32,687 bases of DNA from positions 1 to 32,687 of the forward strand of contig JAUVLO010000005.1 of the NCBI GenBank assembly GCA_030600695.1. Direction: 5' to 3'. The notes under the pieces are model-generated. The model did no database searches and had not been told where the DNA came from. It was given only the letters and a program-made list of their open reading frames with translations. Below, piece after piece: positions 9,080 through 20,987 of this stretch (positions are counted from its first letter, which is position 1; each line of letters opens with the position of its first letter). The position numbers and the translations under genes were made by a program. The stretch is from Methanosarcinales archaeon (GTDB lineage Archaea > Halobacteriota > Methanosarcinia > Methanosarcinales > Methanocomedenaceae).

Positions 9080-11725
9080 ATGTTTAAAACAGTTCCAAAG
9101 CGAATAAAAGAGATCAGGTTCGGGCTTATATCACCCAAAGAGTACAGGAAGATGAGTGTGACCCGTGTAATTACTGCTGACACGTACGATGACGACGGAT
9201 TCCCAATAGAGATGGGCCTAATGGACCCCCGGATGGGTGTTATCGACCCTGGTCTTCGCTGCAAGACCTGTGCAGGCAGGGCAGGGGAGTGTCCGGGTCA
9301 TTTCGGACATGTAGAACTCATCGCGCCTGTCATCCATGTAGGTTTTGCAAAATTGATACGCAAGATATTAAGGGGCACATGCAGGGAGTGCAGTGCACTG
9401 CTTCTGGATTCTAACCATAAAAAGAAATATCTTGAACAGATCAGGACAATGAGGAAGATGGGGCAGCCAATAGAGGATATCACCAACGAGGTATTCAAAG
9501 AGGCAAGGAAGCCCAAGATCTGCATGTATTGTGGTGCCAAACAGCTTGATGTAAAAGTAGAAAAACCATCCACCTATGTCGAAAAGATGGGTGATCACGA
9601 TCATAAGCTAATGCCTTCTGATATCAGGGTGAGACTTGAGAAAATATCCAACGAGGATATCGAAGTCATTGGCATGGACCCCAACAACGCCAGGCCCGAA
9701 TGGGTAATATTGACCGTACTGCCGGTACCGCCAGTGACCATGCGCCCAAGTATTACGCTTGAGAGCGGGCAGAGGAGTGAGGATGACCTCACCCATAAAC
9801 TGGTGGATATTATCAGGATCAACCAGAGGTTCCAGGAGAACCGTGAAGCTGGTGCGCCTCAGCTTATCATTGAGGACCTGTGGGAATTGTTACAGTACCA
9901 TGTGACAACATTCATGGATAATGCGGTATCAGGCGTACCCCCTGCCAGACACCGTTCCGGAAGGCCGCTGAAAACCCTGTCCCAGAGGTTGAAAGGTAAG
10001 GAAGGCAGGTTCAGGGGCAGTTTGTCAGGCAAGAGGGTAAATTTCAGTGCAAGGACTGTCATTTCACCTGACCCCAACCTGAGCGTCAGCGAAGTGGGCG
10101 TTCCACTATCCATTGCCATGGAAATGACCATACCTGTCAACGTGACTACCCGTAATATTGAAGAGGTGCGTGAATATATCAGGCGGGGGCCTGACAACCA
10201 TCCGGGTGCCAATTATATAGAGCGCAGTGACAGGCGCAGGATCAAGATCACTGACATTAATCGCGAGGAAATGGCAGAGACCATCGAGTTAGGATGGAAG
10301 ATCGACAGGCAGTTGAAGAACGGGGATATTGTGTTATTTAACAGGCAGCCTTCATTGCACAGGATGAGTATCATGGCACATAATGTCAAGGTACTGCCTC
10401 ACAAGACTTTCAGGTTGAATCCTGCCGTATGCCCGCCCTATAACGCTGACTTTGACGGTGACGAAATGAACATGCATGTGCTCCAGACCGAAGAGGCAAG
10501 GGCAGAGGCAATGATGCTTATACATGTACAGGAAAATATCCTATCTCCCAGGTTCGGCGGTCCCATCATTGGCGGAATACATGACCACATCTCTGGTATG
10601 TACCTGCTGACCAGGGGGGACAGCAGACTCAGTAAGAGTGAGATACTGGACATGCTCAGCAAAACCAAGATAGAAGAGTTATCCGAACCGGCAGGTGAAG
10701 TGGACGGCAAGCCATACTGGACCGGAAAACAGGCAGTCAGCCATATTCTGCCGTCCGGATTGAACATGGCATACAGGGCCGGGATATGCGAGAATTGTGA
10801 TACCTGTAAGAAGGAAAACTGTGACCTGGACGCTTATGTGCTTGTTAAGGACGGCCAGTTATTGAGCGGTACTATTGAAGAAAAAGCCGTGGGCGCATTC
10901 AAGGGATTGATAGTTGACAAGATCATCAAGGATTATGGTTCGGCCAGGGGACTGCAGTTCATCAATGATGCCACTATGCTCGGAATAAAGGGTGTTATGC
11001 ATTACGGCTTCAGTTTCGGGATCAGTGATGAAGATATACCTAATGAGGCCAGTATCCAGATAACTGAATTGCTGGGTGAAGCCGAGGATAAGGTCATGAA
11101 CCTGATCCTGGTTTATAATGAAGGAAACCTCGAACCTCTGCCAGGCAGGACCGTGGATGAGACACTGGAACTGAAGATCATGCAGGAGCTTGGCAAGGCA
11201 AGGGATACAACTGGTAATATTGCCGGTAAATACCTTGGCCTGGAAAATGCTGCTGTGGTCATGGCAAAATCAGGTGCAAGAGGTTCCATGTTGAACTTGA
11301 CCCAAATGGCAGGATGCGTGGGCCAGCAGGCTGTGAGGGGCGAACGTATCAGGCGGGGTTATGCCGGCAGGACACTTTCCAATTTCCATACCGGTGACCT
11401 GGGTGCGGCAGCTCACGGGTTCGTGAAGAACAGTTATAAGAGCGGCCTTTCACCCACTGAATATTTCTTCCATGCCATTGGCGGCAGGGAAGGCCTGGTG
11501 GATACGGCTGTCAGGACATCCCAGAGCGGTTACCTACAGCGCAGGCTGGTCAATGCGCTCCAGGACCTGGAGGTCCAGTATGACGGGACTGTGAAGGATA
11601 CCAGGGGCATGGTTGTCCAGTTCAAATATGGTGAGGACGGTATTGACCCAATGAAAAGTGAATTCAGTAAGCCACAGGCCATACAGTGGATAATAGAATC
11701 TGTTACTTCAAAGGAGGTTAAATAA
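9080..11725 (+). CDS. rpoA1: RNA polymerase subunit A' (N-terminal Rpb1)
   Basis: [12 protein letters not shown] active-site motif, zinc motifs. Track start is GTG 9071; ATG 9080 behind GAGGTG looks better. Confidence 0.96.
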   Translation: MFKTVPKRIKEIRFGLISPKEYRKMSVTRVITADTYDDDGFPIEMGLMDPRMGVIDPGLRCKTCAGRAGECPGHFGHVELIAPVIHVGFAKLIRKILRGTCRECSALLLDSNHKKKYLEQIRTMRKMGQPIEDITNEVFKEARKPKICMYCGAKQLDVKVEKPSTYVEKMGDHDHKLMPSDIRVRLEKISNEDIEVIGMDPNNARPEWVILTVLPVPPVTMRPSITLESGQRSEDDLTHKLVDIIRINQRFQENREAGAPQLIIEDLWELLQYHVTTFMDNAVSGVPPARHRSGRPLKTLSQRLKGKEGRFRGSLSGKRVNFSARTVISPDPNLSVSEVGVPLSIAMEMTIPVNVTTRNIEEVREYIRRGPDNHPGANYIERSDRRRIKITDINREEMAETIELGWKIDRQLKNGDIVLFNRQPSLHRMSIMAHNVKVLPHKTFRLNPAVCPPYNADFDGDEMNMHVLQTEEARAEAMMLIHVQENILSPRFGGPIIGGIHDHISGMYLLTRGDSRLSKSEILDMLSKTKIEELSEPAGEVDGKPYWTGKQAVSHILPSGLNMAYRAGICENCDTCKKENCDLDAYVLVKDGQLLSGTIEEKAVGAFKGLIVDKIIKDYGSARGLQFINDATMLGIKGVMHYGFSFGISDEDIPNEASIQITELLGEAEDKVMNLILVYNEGNLEPLPGRTVDETLELKIMQELGKARDTTGNIAGKYLGLENAAVVMAKSGARGSMLNLTQMAGCVGQQAVRGERIRRGYAGRTLSNFHTGDLGAAAHGFVKNSYKSGLSPTEYFFHAIGGREGLVDTAVRTSQSGYLQRRLVNALQDLEVQYDGTVKDTRGMVVQFKYGEDGIDPMKSEFSKPQAIQWIIESVTSKEVK

Positions 11726-12873
11726 TGGCAGTGAGCCAGAAGACCATCGAAGAGATGACCAGGAACCTGCAGCTGCCAAAGAACATCCTTGATACTCTTC
11801 ATAAAGAGCTTGAAGAGACAAAAGTGACCAAAAAGCAGCTTGAGGAGATCATAAAACGGGTTATTGAAGGTTATGAATACGCCTGTATTGAGCCATGTGA
11901 GGCTGCCGGTGTGGTCTCTGCCCAGAGTATTGGTGAGCCCGGTACCCAGATGACCATGCGGACATTCCACTATGCGGGTGTGGCCGAGATCAATGTTACA
12001 CTGGGCCTGCCCAGGCTGATCGAGATCGTGGATGCCAGGAAGAACCCATCTACGCCCATGATGTCGGTCTACTTGACAGAGGATTATGCCCATGACCGGG
12101 ACATGGCCCGGAAACTTGCATGGAATATAGAGGCTACCCATATCAGTCACCTGGGCAGCTTGTCTACAGATATTACTGAAATGGCATTGGGCATCGAGCT
12201 CAATGAGAAAGTGATCAACCAGCGAGAGATCACACCAGAGGAAGTGGCAGGGAAACTGGAGGACGAATTGGGATTGACCGTGCTGATAGATGGTAATGTG
12301 CTTACGGTACGTCCGGAGAACGAATCCTACAGGGAACTGCTCCAGCTGGGTAAGAACGTGGAGAACGTGACCCTCAAGGGAATAATTGATATCAAACGTG
12401 TGGTCATCAGGAAAGAGGATACTATTGACGAATATGTACTGTATACTGAAGGATCGTCACTGAAACACATTGCTGACCTGGATGGCGTGGATATGACCCG
12501 GTCCACCACGAATAATATCAATGAGATCTATGAAGTGTTCGGTATCGAGGCGGCCAGGAACAGTATTATAAAAGAAGCTACTGACACACTCCGTGAACAG
12601 GGGCTGTCAGTTGATGTACGGCATATTATGCTGGTGTCTGATATCATGACAGTTGACGGGGAAGTGAAGGCAATTGGCAGGCACGGCATCTCGGGTGAGA
12701 AGGCCAGTGTACTTGCACGTGCGGCCTTTGAGGTTACAGTGAACCACCTGCTGGATGCAGGTACAAGGGGAGATATTGACGAACTGAGAGGTGTGACCGA
12801 GAACGTTATTGTGGGTCAGCCTATTCAACTCGGGACCGGTCATGTCAAACTTCTGGCAGCAAAAAGAACTTAA
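11725..12873 (+). CDS. rpoA2: RNA polymerase subunit A'' (C-terminal Rpb1)
   Basis: 382 aa; [31 protein letters not shown] and [21 protein letters not shown]. Confidence 0.96.
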   Translation: MAVSQKTIEEMTRNLQLPKNILDTLHKELEETKVTKKQLEEIIKRVIEGYEYACIEPCEAAGVVSAQSIGEPGTQMTMRTFHYAGVAEINVTLGLPRLIEIVDARKNPSTPMMSVYLTEDYAHDRDMARKLAWNIEATHISHLGSLSTDITEMALGIELNEKVINQREITPEEVAGKLEDELGLTVLIDGNVLTVRPENESYRELLQLGKNVENVTLKGIIDIKRVVIRKEDTIDEYVLYTEGSSLKHIADLDGVDMTRSTTNNINEIYEVFGIEAARNSIIKEATDTLREQGLSVDVRHIMLVSDIMTVDGEVKAIGRHGISGEKASVLARAAFEVTVNHLLDAGTRGDIDELRGVTENVIVGQPIQLGTGHVKLLAAKRT

Positions 12874-12918
12874 ATAATAAGACCCAGTAGATAAAAAAAA
12901 TCATACAGGATGATATTC

Positions 12919-13209
12919 ATGGATTTAGACTTCAATAAAATACTGAGAATCACGATCCAGACCGGAAAAGTATCGATCGGATCAAGGCAAACAGTGAAGG
13001 TTGTGGATAATTACCAGGCCAAGGTTGTAGTGCTTGCGTCAAACTGTCCCGCTGACGTACGGGACAGGGTTACAGGGAAAGTACCTGTGATCGACTTTCC
13101 GGGCATTGGCGTTGAACTGGGTACGGTCTGCAGCAAACCGTTTGCTGTTGCGGCAATGGCTGTGGAAGACCCGGGTGACTCGAAAATATTAGCAGCAATA
13201 AAAGGATAA
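12919..13209 (+). CDS. rpl30e: Ribosomal protein L30e
   Basis: About 96 aa between rpoA'' and nusA; L30e/L7Ae-like fold pattern. Track start 12910, alternative ATG 12919. Confidence 0.88.
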   Translation: MDLDFNKILRITIQTGKVSIGSRQTVKVVDNYQAKVVVLASNCPADVRDRVTGKVPVIDFPGIGVELGTVCSKPFAVAAMAVEDPGDSKILAAIKG

Positions 13210-13219
13210 GGGTGTATAA

Positions 13220-13651
13220 TTGAGCGAAGTTAAACTCTCCACCGACGGGATACGGTACATAGCATTGTTCGAGAGTACCACAGGGGCCACTGCCAGGGAT
13301 TGTCTACTGGATGATGATAACAACAGGGTGATATTTGTTGTTAAGACAGGAGATATGGGCATGGCCATAGGTAAGAACGGTGAGCATGTCAACAAGCTTG
13401 TAAAAAGTATTGGGCGACATGTTGAAGTGGTGGAGTATAATGACGACCCGGTTATTTTTATACAGAACCTGTTCCAACCGGCAAATGTCAATAACATAAA
13501 GATAGGATATAAGGGTGACAGACGTATAGCTTATGTAGAAGTAAAAACTAAAGAGAAGGGTCTTGCAATAGGGCGAAACGGAAAGAACATTGAAAAAGTG
13601 AAGGTTCTTGCCAAACGACATCATGATATAGATGATGTAACAATCCAGTAG
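13220..13651 (+). CDS. nusA: NusA-like transcription factor with KH domains
   Basis: 143 aa, TTG start; KH GXXG motifs GKNGEHVNKL and GRNGKNIEKV; conserved position. Confidence 0.9.
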   Translation: MSEVKLSTDGIRYIALFESTTGATARDCLLDDDNNRVIFVVKTGDMGMAIGKNGEHVNKLVKSIGRHVEVVEYNDDPVIFIQNLFQPANVNNIKIGYKGDRRIAYVEVKTKEKGLAIGRNGKNIEKVKVLAKRHHDIDDVTIQ

Positions 13652-13696
13652 CCTGCAAGAATTCCAGATAATTAATTTCACAGGAAGTATTATAAT

Positions 13697-14125
13697 ATGG
13701 GAAATGGAAAATATGCTGCCCGCAAGCTAAAAGATGACCGGGAAAATTTCAGGTGGAGCGACAGGAAATACCTCAGGCGCGCCCTGAAGCTTAATGTAAA
13801 AGCAGATCCCCTTGGAGGCGCTCCACAGGGAAGAGGTATTGTACTTGAGAAAGTTGGTGTAGAGGCAAAACAGCCCAACTCTGCTATCAGGAAATGTGTA
13901 AGGATCCAGTTGATCAAGAACGGACGGCAGGTCACTGCTTTCTGTCCTGGTGATGGTGCCATCAATTTCATAGATGAACATGATGAAGTGACAGTGGAAC
14001 GTATCGGCGGCCGTATGGGCGGTGCAAAGGGTGACATTCCCGGTGTCAGGTTCAAGGTAACTGCAGTGAACGATATGAGTCTGAACGAGATGGTCATCGG
14101 GCGCAAAGAGAAACCAATGAGGTAG
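13697..14125 (+). CDS. rps12: Ribosomal protein S12 (uS12)
   Basis: 142 aa; [31 protein letters not shown]. Confidence 0.97.
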   Translation: MGNGKYAARKLKDDRENFRWSDRKYLRRALKLNVKADPLGGAPQGRGIVLEKVGVEAKQPNSAIRKCVRIQLIKNGRQVTAFCPGDGAINFIDEHDEVTVERIGGRMGGAKGDIPGVRFKVTAVNDMSLNEMVIGRKEKPMR

Positions 14126-14129
14126 TTGT

Positions 14130-14690
14130 ATGAACAAGATTTTCGATAAATGGGATACTACTGAAGTCCAGGTCGATGATATCAGCGTTGAGAGATATAT
14201 CAACTTAAAGCCTGTTATGCTGCCTTATTCAGGTGGAAAACACGCCAGGCAACAGTTCAATAAGTCCAACCAGCACATTGTTGAGAGGCTCATCAATAAG
14301 ATGATGCAGACCGAACGCAACACTGGCAAGAAGATGACCACCTACAGGATCGTCAAGGAGTCTTTTGAGATCATTAATAAGAAGACCAAGGAAAATCCAA
14401 TCCAGATCCTGGTACATGCTATTATCAATGCCGGACCCAGGGAGGAAACGGTCAGGCTGAAGTACGGCGGGATCGCTGTTCCAAAGGCTGTGGACAGTGC
14501 ACCCCAGCGCAGGGTGGATACTGCATTGAAGCTGGTAGCTGAAGGGGCGTATAAGTCTTCATTTAAGAAAAGGCGGCCTATCGAGGAAGCCCTGGCAAAT
14601 GAGATCATAGCAGCCGCAAATTACGATGTCAAGTCCTATTCTATTAACAAGAAGGAAGGAAAGGAACGGGTGGCAAAGGCTGCAAGGTAA
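14130..14690 (+). CDS. rps7: Ribosomal protein S7 (uS7)
   Basis: 186 aa; [34 protein letters not shown]; follows rps12. Confidence 0.97.
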   Translation: MNKIFDKWDTTEVQVDDISVERYINLKPVMLPYSGGKHARQQFNKSNQHIVERLINKMMQTERNTGKKMTTYRIVKESFEIINKKTKENPIQILVHAIINAGPREETVRLKYGGIAVPKAVDSAPQRRVDTALKLVAEGAYKSSFKKRRPIEEALANEIIAAANYDVKSYSINKKEGKERVAKAAR

Positions 14691-14698
14691 TCTATAAT

Positions 14699-14728
14699 AT
14701 TGCGGCTTTGCCGCAATCATTTTTTTTT
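14699..14728 (+). terminator. Hairpin plus U-tract after rps7
   Basis: Perfect 8-bp stem ATTGCGGC-TTT-GCCGCAAT, then CATTTTTTTTT. Confidence 0.75.
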
Positions 14729-14770
14729 ATATTCAGGGACGGAATCTTTTTTTTATTAATACGAAAACTT

Positions 14771-14860
14771 AAAAATTAAACGATTAGTAAAAATTAGATG
14801 ATTGATAATAATTAAACGATTAATAAAAATTAAACGATTGATAATAATTAGACGATTAAT
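14771..14860. repeat. 18-bp tandem repeat, five copies, upstream of fusA
   Basis: Starts 14771, 14789, 14807, 14825, 14843; consensus AAWAATTARAYGATTRRT, no indels. Confidence 0.92.
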
Positions 14861-14892
14861 AATCAGAATTGGAATTTATTGAGGAAACAGAT

Positions 14893-17085
14893 ATGGGACG
14901 AAGGAAAAAGATGGTTGAGCGCGTGACCGTGCTCATGAATGAACCTAAGAATGTCAGGAATATCGGTATAGTGGCACATATCGATCATGGAAAGACAACT
15001 CTTACAGATAATATCCTGGCCGGTGCCGGTATGATCTCAAAGGAACTGGCAGGCAAGCAGTTGTTCACAGATTCAGATGCGGAAGAGCAGGAGCGGGGTA
15101 TCACTATTGACTCTGCCTGTGTTTCAATGGTACATGAGTTCGAGGGCGACGAATACCTGATCAATCTTATTGATACGCCGGGCCATGTGGATTTCGGCGG
15201 TGACGTGACCAGGGCCATGAGGGCCGTAGATGGTGCTGTAGTAGTTGTGGATGCAGTTGAGGGGACCATGCCACAGACCGAGACCGTGCTCAGGCAGGCT
15301 TTGAAGGAACATGTGAGGCCGGTACTGTTTATAAACAAAGTGGACAGGCTGATCAATGAGTTGCAAGTAGACTCCCAGGAAATGCAGATCAGGCTGGGTA
15401 AGGTCATCGATCATGTGAATAAGCTCATCAAGGGCATGAACGAAGAGAAATACAAGGCAGGATGGCGTGTGGATGCTGCCGAAGGCACTGTAGCCTTTGG
15501 TTCTGCCCTGTATAACTGGGCCATAAGCGTACCGTTCATGAAGAAATCAGGTGTCGGGTTCAATGATGTATATAATTACTGCAAGGAAGAGAACCAAAAA
15601 GAACTGGCAGAAAAATGTCCGCTCCATGAGGTTTTAAATGATATGATCATCCGGTTCCTGCCCAATCCCCTTACTGCCCAGAAGGACAGGGTGAATGTGA
15701 TATGGCACGGTGATAAGGAATCCGAGGAAGGTAAGAATATGCTAAATGCCAACCGTGACGGTGATGTGGCATTAATGGTCACAAATATCTCATTGGACCC
15801 CCACGCAGGCGAAGTGGCCACTGGCAGGTTGTTCAGCGGTACACTAAAAAGAGGCATGGAATTGAATGTATCGGGTACTGTCAAGACGAACAGGCTGCAG
15901 CAAGTAGGTATTTTCATGGGCCCGGAAAGGCTGGAAGTGGAACAGATACCTGCCGGTAATATTGCGGCTCTAACCGGCCTGAAGGATGCGTATGTGGGTG
16001 CCACGGTATCGTCCAAGGATGACATGATACCTTTTGAAGCCATCCAGCATGCCAGTGAGCCTGTGGTCACAGTAGCTGTGGAAGCAAAGCACATGAAGGA
16101 CCTGCCCAAGCTGGTTGAGGTGCTGCGGCAGGTGGCCAAGGAAGACAATACCCTGAAAGTTACTATCAATGAAGAGACTGGTGAGCACCTGATGTCAGGT
16201 ATGGGTGAACTCCATCTTGAGGTTATAGGCCACAGGATCGAGCGTGATAAGGGTGTGGAGATCACTACCAGTCCGCCAATTGTGGTATATAGGGAAACTA
16301 TACAGAAACATGCCGGACCGGTGGAAGGTAAGAGCCCGAACCGTCATAACAGGTTCTATATTGAAGTGGAACCATTGGATAGCAGTATAGTGGACCTTAT
16401 TAAATCCGGTGAGGTATCCATGCGTATGCCAGAACTTGAGCGGCGTGAAAAGTTCATGGAGGCAGGGTTTGGAAAGGTTGAAGCAAAAGGCGTTACCCAT
16501 ATTTTTGAATCAAATATTCTCATCGACATGACCAAAGGTATCCAGTACCTGAGTGAGACCATGGAACTGATCATCGATGGTTTTGAAGAGGTTATGAAAG
16601 CCGGCCCGCTCACCAGGGAACCCTGCCAGGCGGTTAAGGTCACGCTCGTAGATGCAAAGCTGCACGAGGATGCAGTACATAGGGGTCCGGCCCAGGTGAT
16701 ACCTGCGGCAAGGCAGGCCATACAGGCAGCCATGCTTATGGCTGACGATACCCTGCTGGAACCGTACCAGAATGTATTTATCCAGACCCCACAAACCAAT
16801 ATGGGTGGAGCCACTTCAGAGATCCAGGGGCGAAGGGGTGTTATTAACAATATGTCCCAGGAAGGCGATATGACAATTATCGAGAGCAAGGCTCCGGTGG
16901 CTGAACTTTTCGGGTTTGCAGGCGATATCAGGTCTGCTACTGAGGGTCGTGCCATGTGGAGTACCGAGTTCGCAGGATTCGAGACATTGCCGGCAAGCCT
17001 GCTAAAAGAGATCGTGTTGCAGATACGCCAGCGCAAAGGATTGAAATCAGAAGTACCAAAAGCCAGTGATTTTGTAGGTCAGTAA
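14893..17085 (+). CDS. fusA: Translation elongation factor EF-2
   Basis: GTPase motifs [24 protein letters not shown]. Track start 14869; likely ATG 14893 ([11 protein letters not shown]). Confidence 0.97.
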   Translation: MGRRKKMVERVTVLMNEPKNVRNIGIVAHIDHGKTTLTDNILAGAGMISKELAGKQLFTDSDAEEQERGITIDSACVSMVHEFEGDEYLINLIDTPGHVDFGGDVTRAMRAVDGAVVVVDAVEGTMPQTETVLRQALKEHVRPVLFINKVDRLINELQVDSQEMQIRLGKVIDHVNKLIKGMNEEKYKAGWRVDAAEGTVAFGSALYNWAISVPFMKKSGVGFNDVYNYCKEENQKELAEKCPLHEVLNDMIIRFLPNPLTAQKDRVNVIWHGDKESEEGKNMLNANRDGDVALMVTNISLDPHAGEVATGRLFSGTLKRGMELNVSGTVKTNRLQQVGIFMGPERLEVEQIPAGNIAALTGLKDAYVGATVSSKDDMIPFEAIQHASEPVVTVAVEAKHMKDLPKLVEVLRQVAKEDNTLKVTINEETGEHLMSGMGELHLEVIGHRIERDKGVEITTSPPIVVYRETIQKHAGPVEGKSPNRHNRFYIEVEPLDSSIVDLIKSGEVSMRMPELERREKFMEAGFGKVEAKGVTHIFESNILIDMTKGIQYLSETMELIIDGFEEVMKAGPLTREPCQAVKVTLVDAKLHEDAVHRGPAQVIPAARQAIQAAMLMADDTLLEPYQNVFIQTPQTNMGGATSEIQGRRGVINNMSQEGDMTIIESKAPVAELFGFAGDIRSATEGRAMWSTEFAGFETLPASLLKEIVLQIRQRKGLKSEVPKASDFVGQ

Positions 17086-17200
17086 CCGGGCATTGAAAAG
17101 TAAATGGAATTAAGCTGCAATTGACACAAAGTTTAAAAGCAGTAAAATCTATAAGGACATTAAATCTACTATAAAGAAAATAAAGATTGGAGGATTAAAT

Positions 17201-18469
17201 ATGGCAGAGAAACCACATATGAACCTGGCTGTTATCGGTCATATCGACCATGGTAAATCAACCCTTGTGGGTCGATTGATGTATGATACAGGAGCCGTAG
17301 AGGCACATGTTATTGAGAAGTATAGGGCAGAGGCAAAGGCAAAAGGAAAGGAATCCTTCGCTTTTGCATGGGTTATGGACTCACTTAAGGAAGAGCGGGA
17401 AAGGGGTATCACAATTGATATCGCACACCAGCGGTTTGATACTGATAAGTATTATTTTACAGTGGTGGACTGTCCCGGTCACCGTGACTTTGTTAAGAAC
17501 ATGATCACAGGCGCATCCCAGGCAGATGCCGCTATCCTGGTGGTATCAGGCAAGGACAGTGTACAGGCCCAGACCAAGGAACACGTGTTCCTGTCAAGGA
17601 CCTTGGGTATCAACCAGCTGATCATTGCGATTAATAAGATGGATGAGGTCAACTATGATGAGGCTAAATATAATAAGGCCAAGGAAGACGTCAGCGCACT
17701 GCTGAAGATCGTTGGATTCAAGCCCAGTGAAATGAATTTTATTCCAACATCAGCTTTTGAGGGCGATAACATTGCCAGCAAGAGCGAGAATACTAAATGG
17801 TATAATGGCCCGACAATCCTGGAAGCCCTTGACGAACTCAAGGAACCTGAAAAGCCCACCAAACTGCCGCTGCGTATCCCTGTACAGGACGCATATACCA
17901 TCAGCGGTATAGGTACTGTACCTGTAGGACGTGTTGAGACCGGTATCATGAAGAAAGGTGAAAATGTTATCTTCCAGCCAAGCGGTGCTTCAGGCGAGGT
18001 CAAGTCCATTGAGATGCATCATGAAGAGCAACCTGAGGCAGTTCCCGGTGATAATATCGGATGGAACGTAAGGGGCATCGGAAAGAACGATGTCAGAAGA
18101 GGCGATGTATGCGGACACAAAAGCAAACCGCCAACAGTGGCAGAAGAGTTTACGGCACAGATCGTGGTGCTTCAGCACCCGTCAGCCATTTCAGCAGGAT
18201 ATACACCTGTGTTCCACTGTCATACAGCCCAGACAGCCTGTACACTTATGTCACTGGACAAGAAACTTGATCCAAAGACCGGTGAAGTGAAGGAGGAGAA
18301 CCCGACCTTCATCAAGGCAGGCGATGCAGCAATCGTGACTGTGAAACCCACCAGGCCCCTTGTCATCGAGAATGTAAAGGAGATCCCGCAGATGGGACGC
18401 TTTGCTATCCGTGATATGGGCCAGACAGTAGCCGCTGGAATGGTCATCAGTATTAAGGCGAGGCCATAA
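17201..18469 (+). CDS. tuf: Translation elongation factor EF-1 alpha
   Basis: 422 aa; [40 protein letters not shown]. Confidence 0.97.
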   Translation: MAEKPHMNLAVIGHIDHGKSTLVGRLMYDTGAVEAHVIEKYRAEAKAKGKESFAFAWVMDSLKEERERGITIDIAHQRFDTDKYYFTVVDCPGHRDFVKNMITGASQADAAILVVSGKDSVQAQTKEHVFLSRTLGINQLIIAINKMDEVNYDEAKYNKAKEDVSALLKIVGFKPSEMNFIPTSAFEGDNIASKSENTKWYNGPTILEALDELKEPEKPTKLPLRIPVQDAYTISGIGTVPVGRVETGIMKKGENVIFQPSGASGEVKSIEMHHEEQPEAVPGDNIGWNVRGIGKNDVRRGDVCGHKSKPPTVAEEFTAQIVVLQHPSAISAGYTPVFHCHTAQTACTLMSLDKKLDPKTGEVKEENPTFIKAGDAAIVTVKPTRPLVIENVKEIPQMGRFAIRDMGQTVAAGMVISIKARP

Positions 18470-18503
18470 GCCTCCCCCCTTCTTTTTTTTGGAGTTTATT
18501 TTA

Positions 18504-18815
18504 ATGGCACAAAAAGCAAGGATACGATTATCCGGGACAAGTCCTTTATCACTTGATACCCTATGTGATCAGGTGAAGCGTATTGCAGAGAAGACAGGGG
18601 TCAACATTTCAGGTCCCATACCAATGCCGACAAGGAAATTGGTGGTACCATCCCTGAAAAGTCCTGATGGTGAGGGAACAGCCACCTGGGATCACTGGGA
18701 GATGCGCGTACATAAACGGCTTATCGACCTGGATGCAGACGAGCGGGCATTGAGACAGCTTATGAGGTTACAGGTCCCGAAAGATATCAGCATTGAGATT
18801 GTGCTGACTTCATAG
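18504..18815 (+). CDS. rps10: Ribosomal protein S10 (uS10)
   Basis: [36 protein letters not shown] 18504 behind GGAG. Confidence 0.96.
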   Translation: MAQKARIRLSGTSPLSLDTLCDQVKRIAEKTGVNISGPIPMPTRKLVVPSLKSPDGEGTATWDHWEMRVHKRLIDLDADERALRQLMRLQVPKDISIEIVLTS

Positions 18816-18849
18816 TAAATTAATCTTTTTTCCACAGGGATTATTACGG

Positions 18850-18865
18850 GGGTAATTATACCCCT
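18850..18865 (+). terminator. Short GGGGTA-ATTA-TACCCC hairpin downstream of rps10
   Basis: Perfect 6-bp stem and 4-nt loop 35 bp after the rps10 stop; no strong U-tract, so the role is uncertain. Confidence 0.35.
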
Positions 18866-18936
18866 CGGTATTTATCCTTGAGTGGTGACCCAAGATTTTA
18901 TTATTCTTCCATTCGTTTAATAATGTGGTGAATATA

Positions 18937-19395
18937 GTGATTATTGGTTTTCAGGTGAAAAATATCGAATCAAAATCCTTTACAGGTCCAGATGTGGTAA
19001 AGCATCAAAAAAACATTAATATTAATTTTGATATTAATATCAGGAATCCCACACTTGTGGTACAGAATACTCCGTTTGGAGAAAAACAGATAATCAGGCT
19101 GGAGTATGCCCTGTCTATCAATTACCTGAACCCAAATATTGGCTATATCAGGTTTGAAGGTTCTACGGATTATTTCCAGGATGCTGACCTGGAAGCACTG
19201 CATAAACAGTGGACTGCCGGGTCTGCGCCGCCTGCAGTGCAAAACGAGGTGGCCAATACTATGGTGAGTAACTTATCACCTCTGGCGCTGACTATCTCGA
19301 AGACGCTGGGGCTACCGCCTGCTGTGCCGCTGCCTGCTATTAATTTCCAGGGTAAGCAGAAGAAGACTGAAGAGCCTACGTATTATCACGGGTGA
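18937..19395 (+). CDS. SecB-like protein (putative export chaperone or fold relative)
   Basis: Track ORF 18925..19395. FQVKNIESKSFTGP N-terminus, beta-rich middle, C-terminal NEVANTMVSNLSPLALTISKTLGLPPAVPLPAINF resembling SecB order and its ...P.L.L.P.NF end. Confidence 0.5.
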   Translation: MIIGFQVKNIESKSFTGPDVVKHQKNININFDINIRNPTLVVQNTPFGEKQIIRLEYALSINYLNPNIGYIRFEGSTDYFQDADLEALHKQWTAGSAPPAVQNEVANTMVSNLSPLALTISKTLGLPPAVPLPAINFQGKQKKTEEPTYYHG

Positions 19396-19697
19396 GTAAG
19401 GGTTCTTTTGAGGTCTTGCAGCGTATAAAGTGTGAAGTTGTTCTGTACGGCGAACTCTTCTGCTTTTTTTGTAAAACCTGATTTTGATATTACGGTAAAG
19501 TGGTTGGTCCTGTCATTGATGTTCCAATCCACTGAGCTGGATTTATCCAGCAGGGCGGCAAGCACGTCAATACCGGTTTTCCTGTTCTGCCATTTGCATT
19601 CCCAAAAAAGGATATTCTTTGATTCCTCATTAAATGCAACTATGTCTATTTCGCTGCCCTTGCGCCACCACTTGCCGATTTTTGAAAATACTACCAA
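19386..19697 (-). pseudogene. Truncated DUF234 (C-terminal domain of archaeal AAA ATPases), ATPase part missing
   Basis: FSKIGKWWRKGSEIDIVAFNEESKNILFWECKWQN matches the DUF234 nuclease-like pattern (EIDIVA, WECKW); no Walker-motif region upstream. Confidence 0.65.
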
Positions 19698-19749
19698 TTA
19701 GTATTATTCTATTTAGTAGTATTTAAAATTTCAGGGTTTTATGTATATG

Positions 19750-19813
19750 AACTAAAAATCATCAATTTTAACCCACATGTAAACCAAAATTCGTTATTTT
19801 TAACCCACGTATG
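19750..19813. repeat. Imperfect 32-bp tandem duplication
   Basis: 19750-19781 and 19782-19813 share TTTTAACCCAC and match at 24 of 32 positions by eye. Confidence 0.6.
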
Positions 19814-19823
19814 AATTAATATT

Positions 19824-20222
19824 CTATTTTTTCAATCCTTCAACCAGTTCCAGCACCAGCTTCTCAATCTCGTCCCTGACCTCCCTGTACTTTTCGATTG
19901 GCTGCCCCATGGGGTCGTCCAGCCCCCAGTCTGTGAAGTCTTTGAGAAATATGGTGGGGCAGGTCTCTTGTACCCCACAGCCCATTGATATTAGGTTGTC
20001 GTAGTTCCCCAACCGGGCAGGGTCGAGATGTTTCGGGCTCTGGCGGGAGATGTTAATTCCTTTCTCTGCCATAACCTCCACGGCCCCGGGTGCCACAAAG
20101 GATGCGGGCATGGTGCCAGCGCTGTGTGCTTTGATGATGCCATTGCCGTAGTGCCTGGCAAATCCTTCTGCCATCTGGCTGCGGCAGGAGTTGCCCACGC
20201 ACAGGAATGGTACTTTTTTCAT
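19824..20222 (-). CDS. arsC: Low-molecular-weight phosphatase / arsenate reductase family
   Basis: MKKVPFLCVGNSCRSQMAEGFARHYG P-loop; C-terminal DPMGQPIEKYREVRDEIE. Track start 20249; likely ATG 20222. Confidence 0.82.
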   Translation of the reverse strand: MKKVPFLCVGNSCRSQMAEGFARHYGNGIIKAHSAGTMPASFVAPGAVEVMAEKGINISRQSPKHLDPARLGNYDNLISMGCGVQETCPTIFLKDFTDWGLDDPMGQPIEKYREVRDEIEKLVLELVEGLKK

Positions 20223-20285
20223 GACCTCCCCTATGGCGGCCGGGTTCAATAAATCTTATCTACTGGCCGGGATAAAACATATATT

Positions 20286-20426
20286 ATGCCAGCTGAGAAC
20301 AAGCTAGGGGATGACAGGCACGATAAGCTCAGGCAGAGGCGCAGGGAGTTCGAGCAGGCGTGCTGTGAGTATATGGATGAGTTCGGGTTCGAGTGGGTTG
20401 AGGAGTTTACGCTGAACGGGGCGTGA
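20286..20426 (+). CDS. Small hypothetical protein (46 aa), divergent from the arsC-like gene
   Basis: MPAENKLGDDRHDKLRQRRREFEQACCEYMDEFGFEWVEEFTLNGA*; below the ORF-track size cut-off. Confidence 0.4.
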   Translation: MPAENKLGDDRHDKLRQRRREFEQACCEYMDEFGFEWVEEFTLNGA

Positions 20427-20987
20427 TATTAAATCCCTGGTAATGGAACACAGATACAACAATAACGATTAGGAAACGGGTGGAACTTAGACATATTTAA
20501 GAAAAAATGACTTGCACTGCCAGTATACAAAGGTATTATGGAAAACTTTGAAATCATATTCCTTTGACTGTATCAATTCCATCAATACCACATACATCGT
20601 TAATGAACTCTTTAGCTGACATAAATTTCACATGCTCTTTTATTTTCATTTCCGTCAATCTTCTATTTGCTGTCACAAAATATTCTGCTTCGCCAGCAAA
20701 GTAACTGCAAATATGGGGTAGGTCATCAATGTCTGCTACAAAATACTTCCAATCATCAATAAAAACGCTCCATTCGAAATCATTGACCATTTCGGATGAT
20801 GGTATGGACATCATGTAAAGTCTAACAAGAGAGGCAAAGTCTTTCCCCTTGTGTATTTTAAACCATGACAGTACTTCATCGATCAGATAGTCGCTCAGAA
20901 CCACCTTGAGCTTCCCCTTCTTGATTTCCTGCAATATCAACTGGCTGTTGCTATTGGGCTGAAGGATGCCAGTGATAAAAATATTTG

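Noticed and set aside
15576-16265. 229-aa minus-strand ORF opposite fusA
   Set aside because: Shadow ORF; Ser/Pro/Thr-rich composition of antisense reading and clear EF-2 motifs on the + strand.
19824-20222. Arsenic resistance operon
   Set aside because: Only an ArsC-like phosphatase is present; no arsR, arsB/acr3 or arsM nearby, so substrate is uncertain.
20554-20940. Independent short gene as listed in the ORF track
   Set aside because: Reading frame continues upstream to the IS66 junction; it is the 3' part of the split PIN gene.
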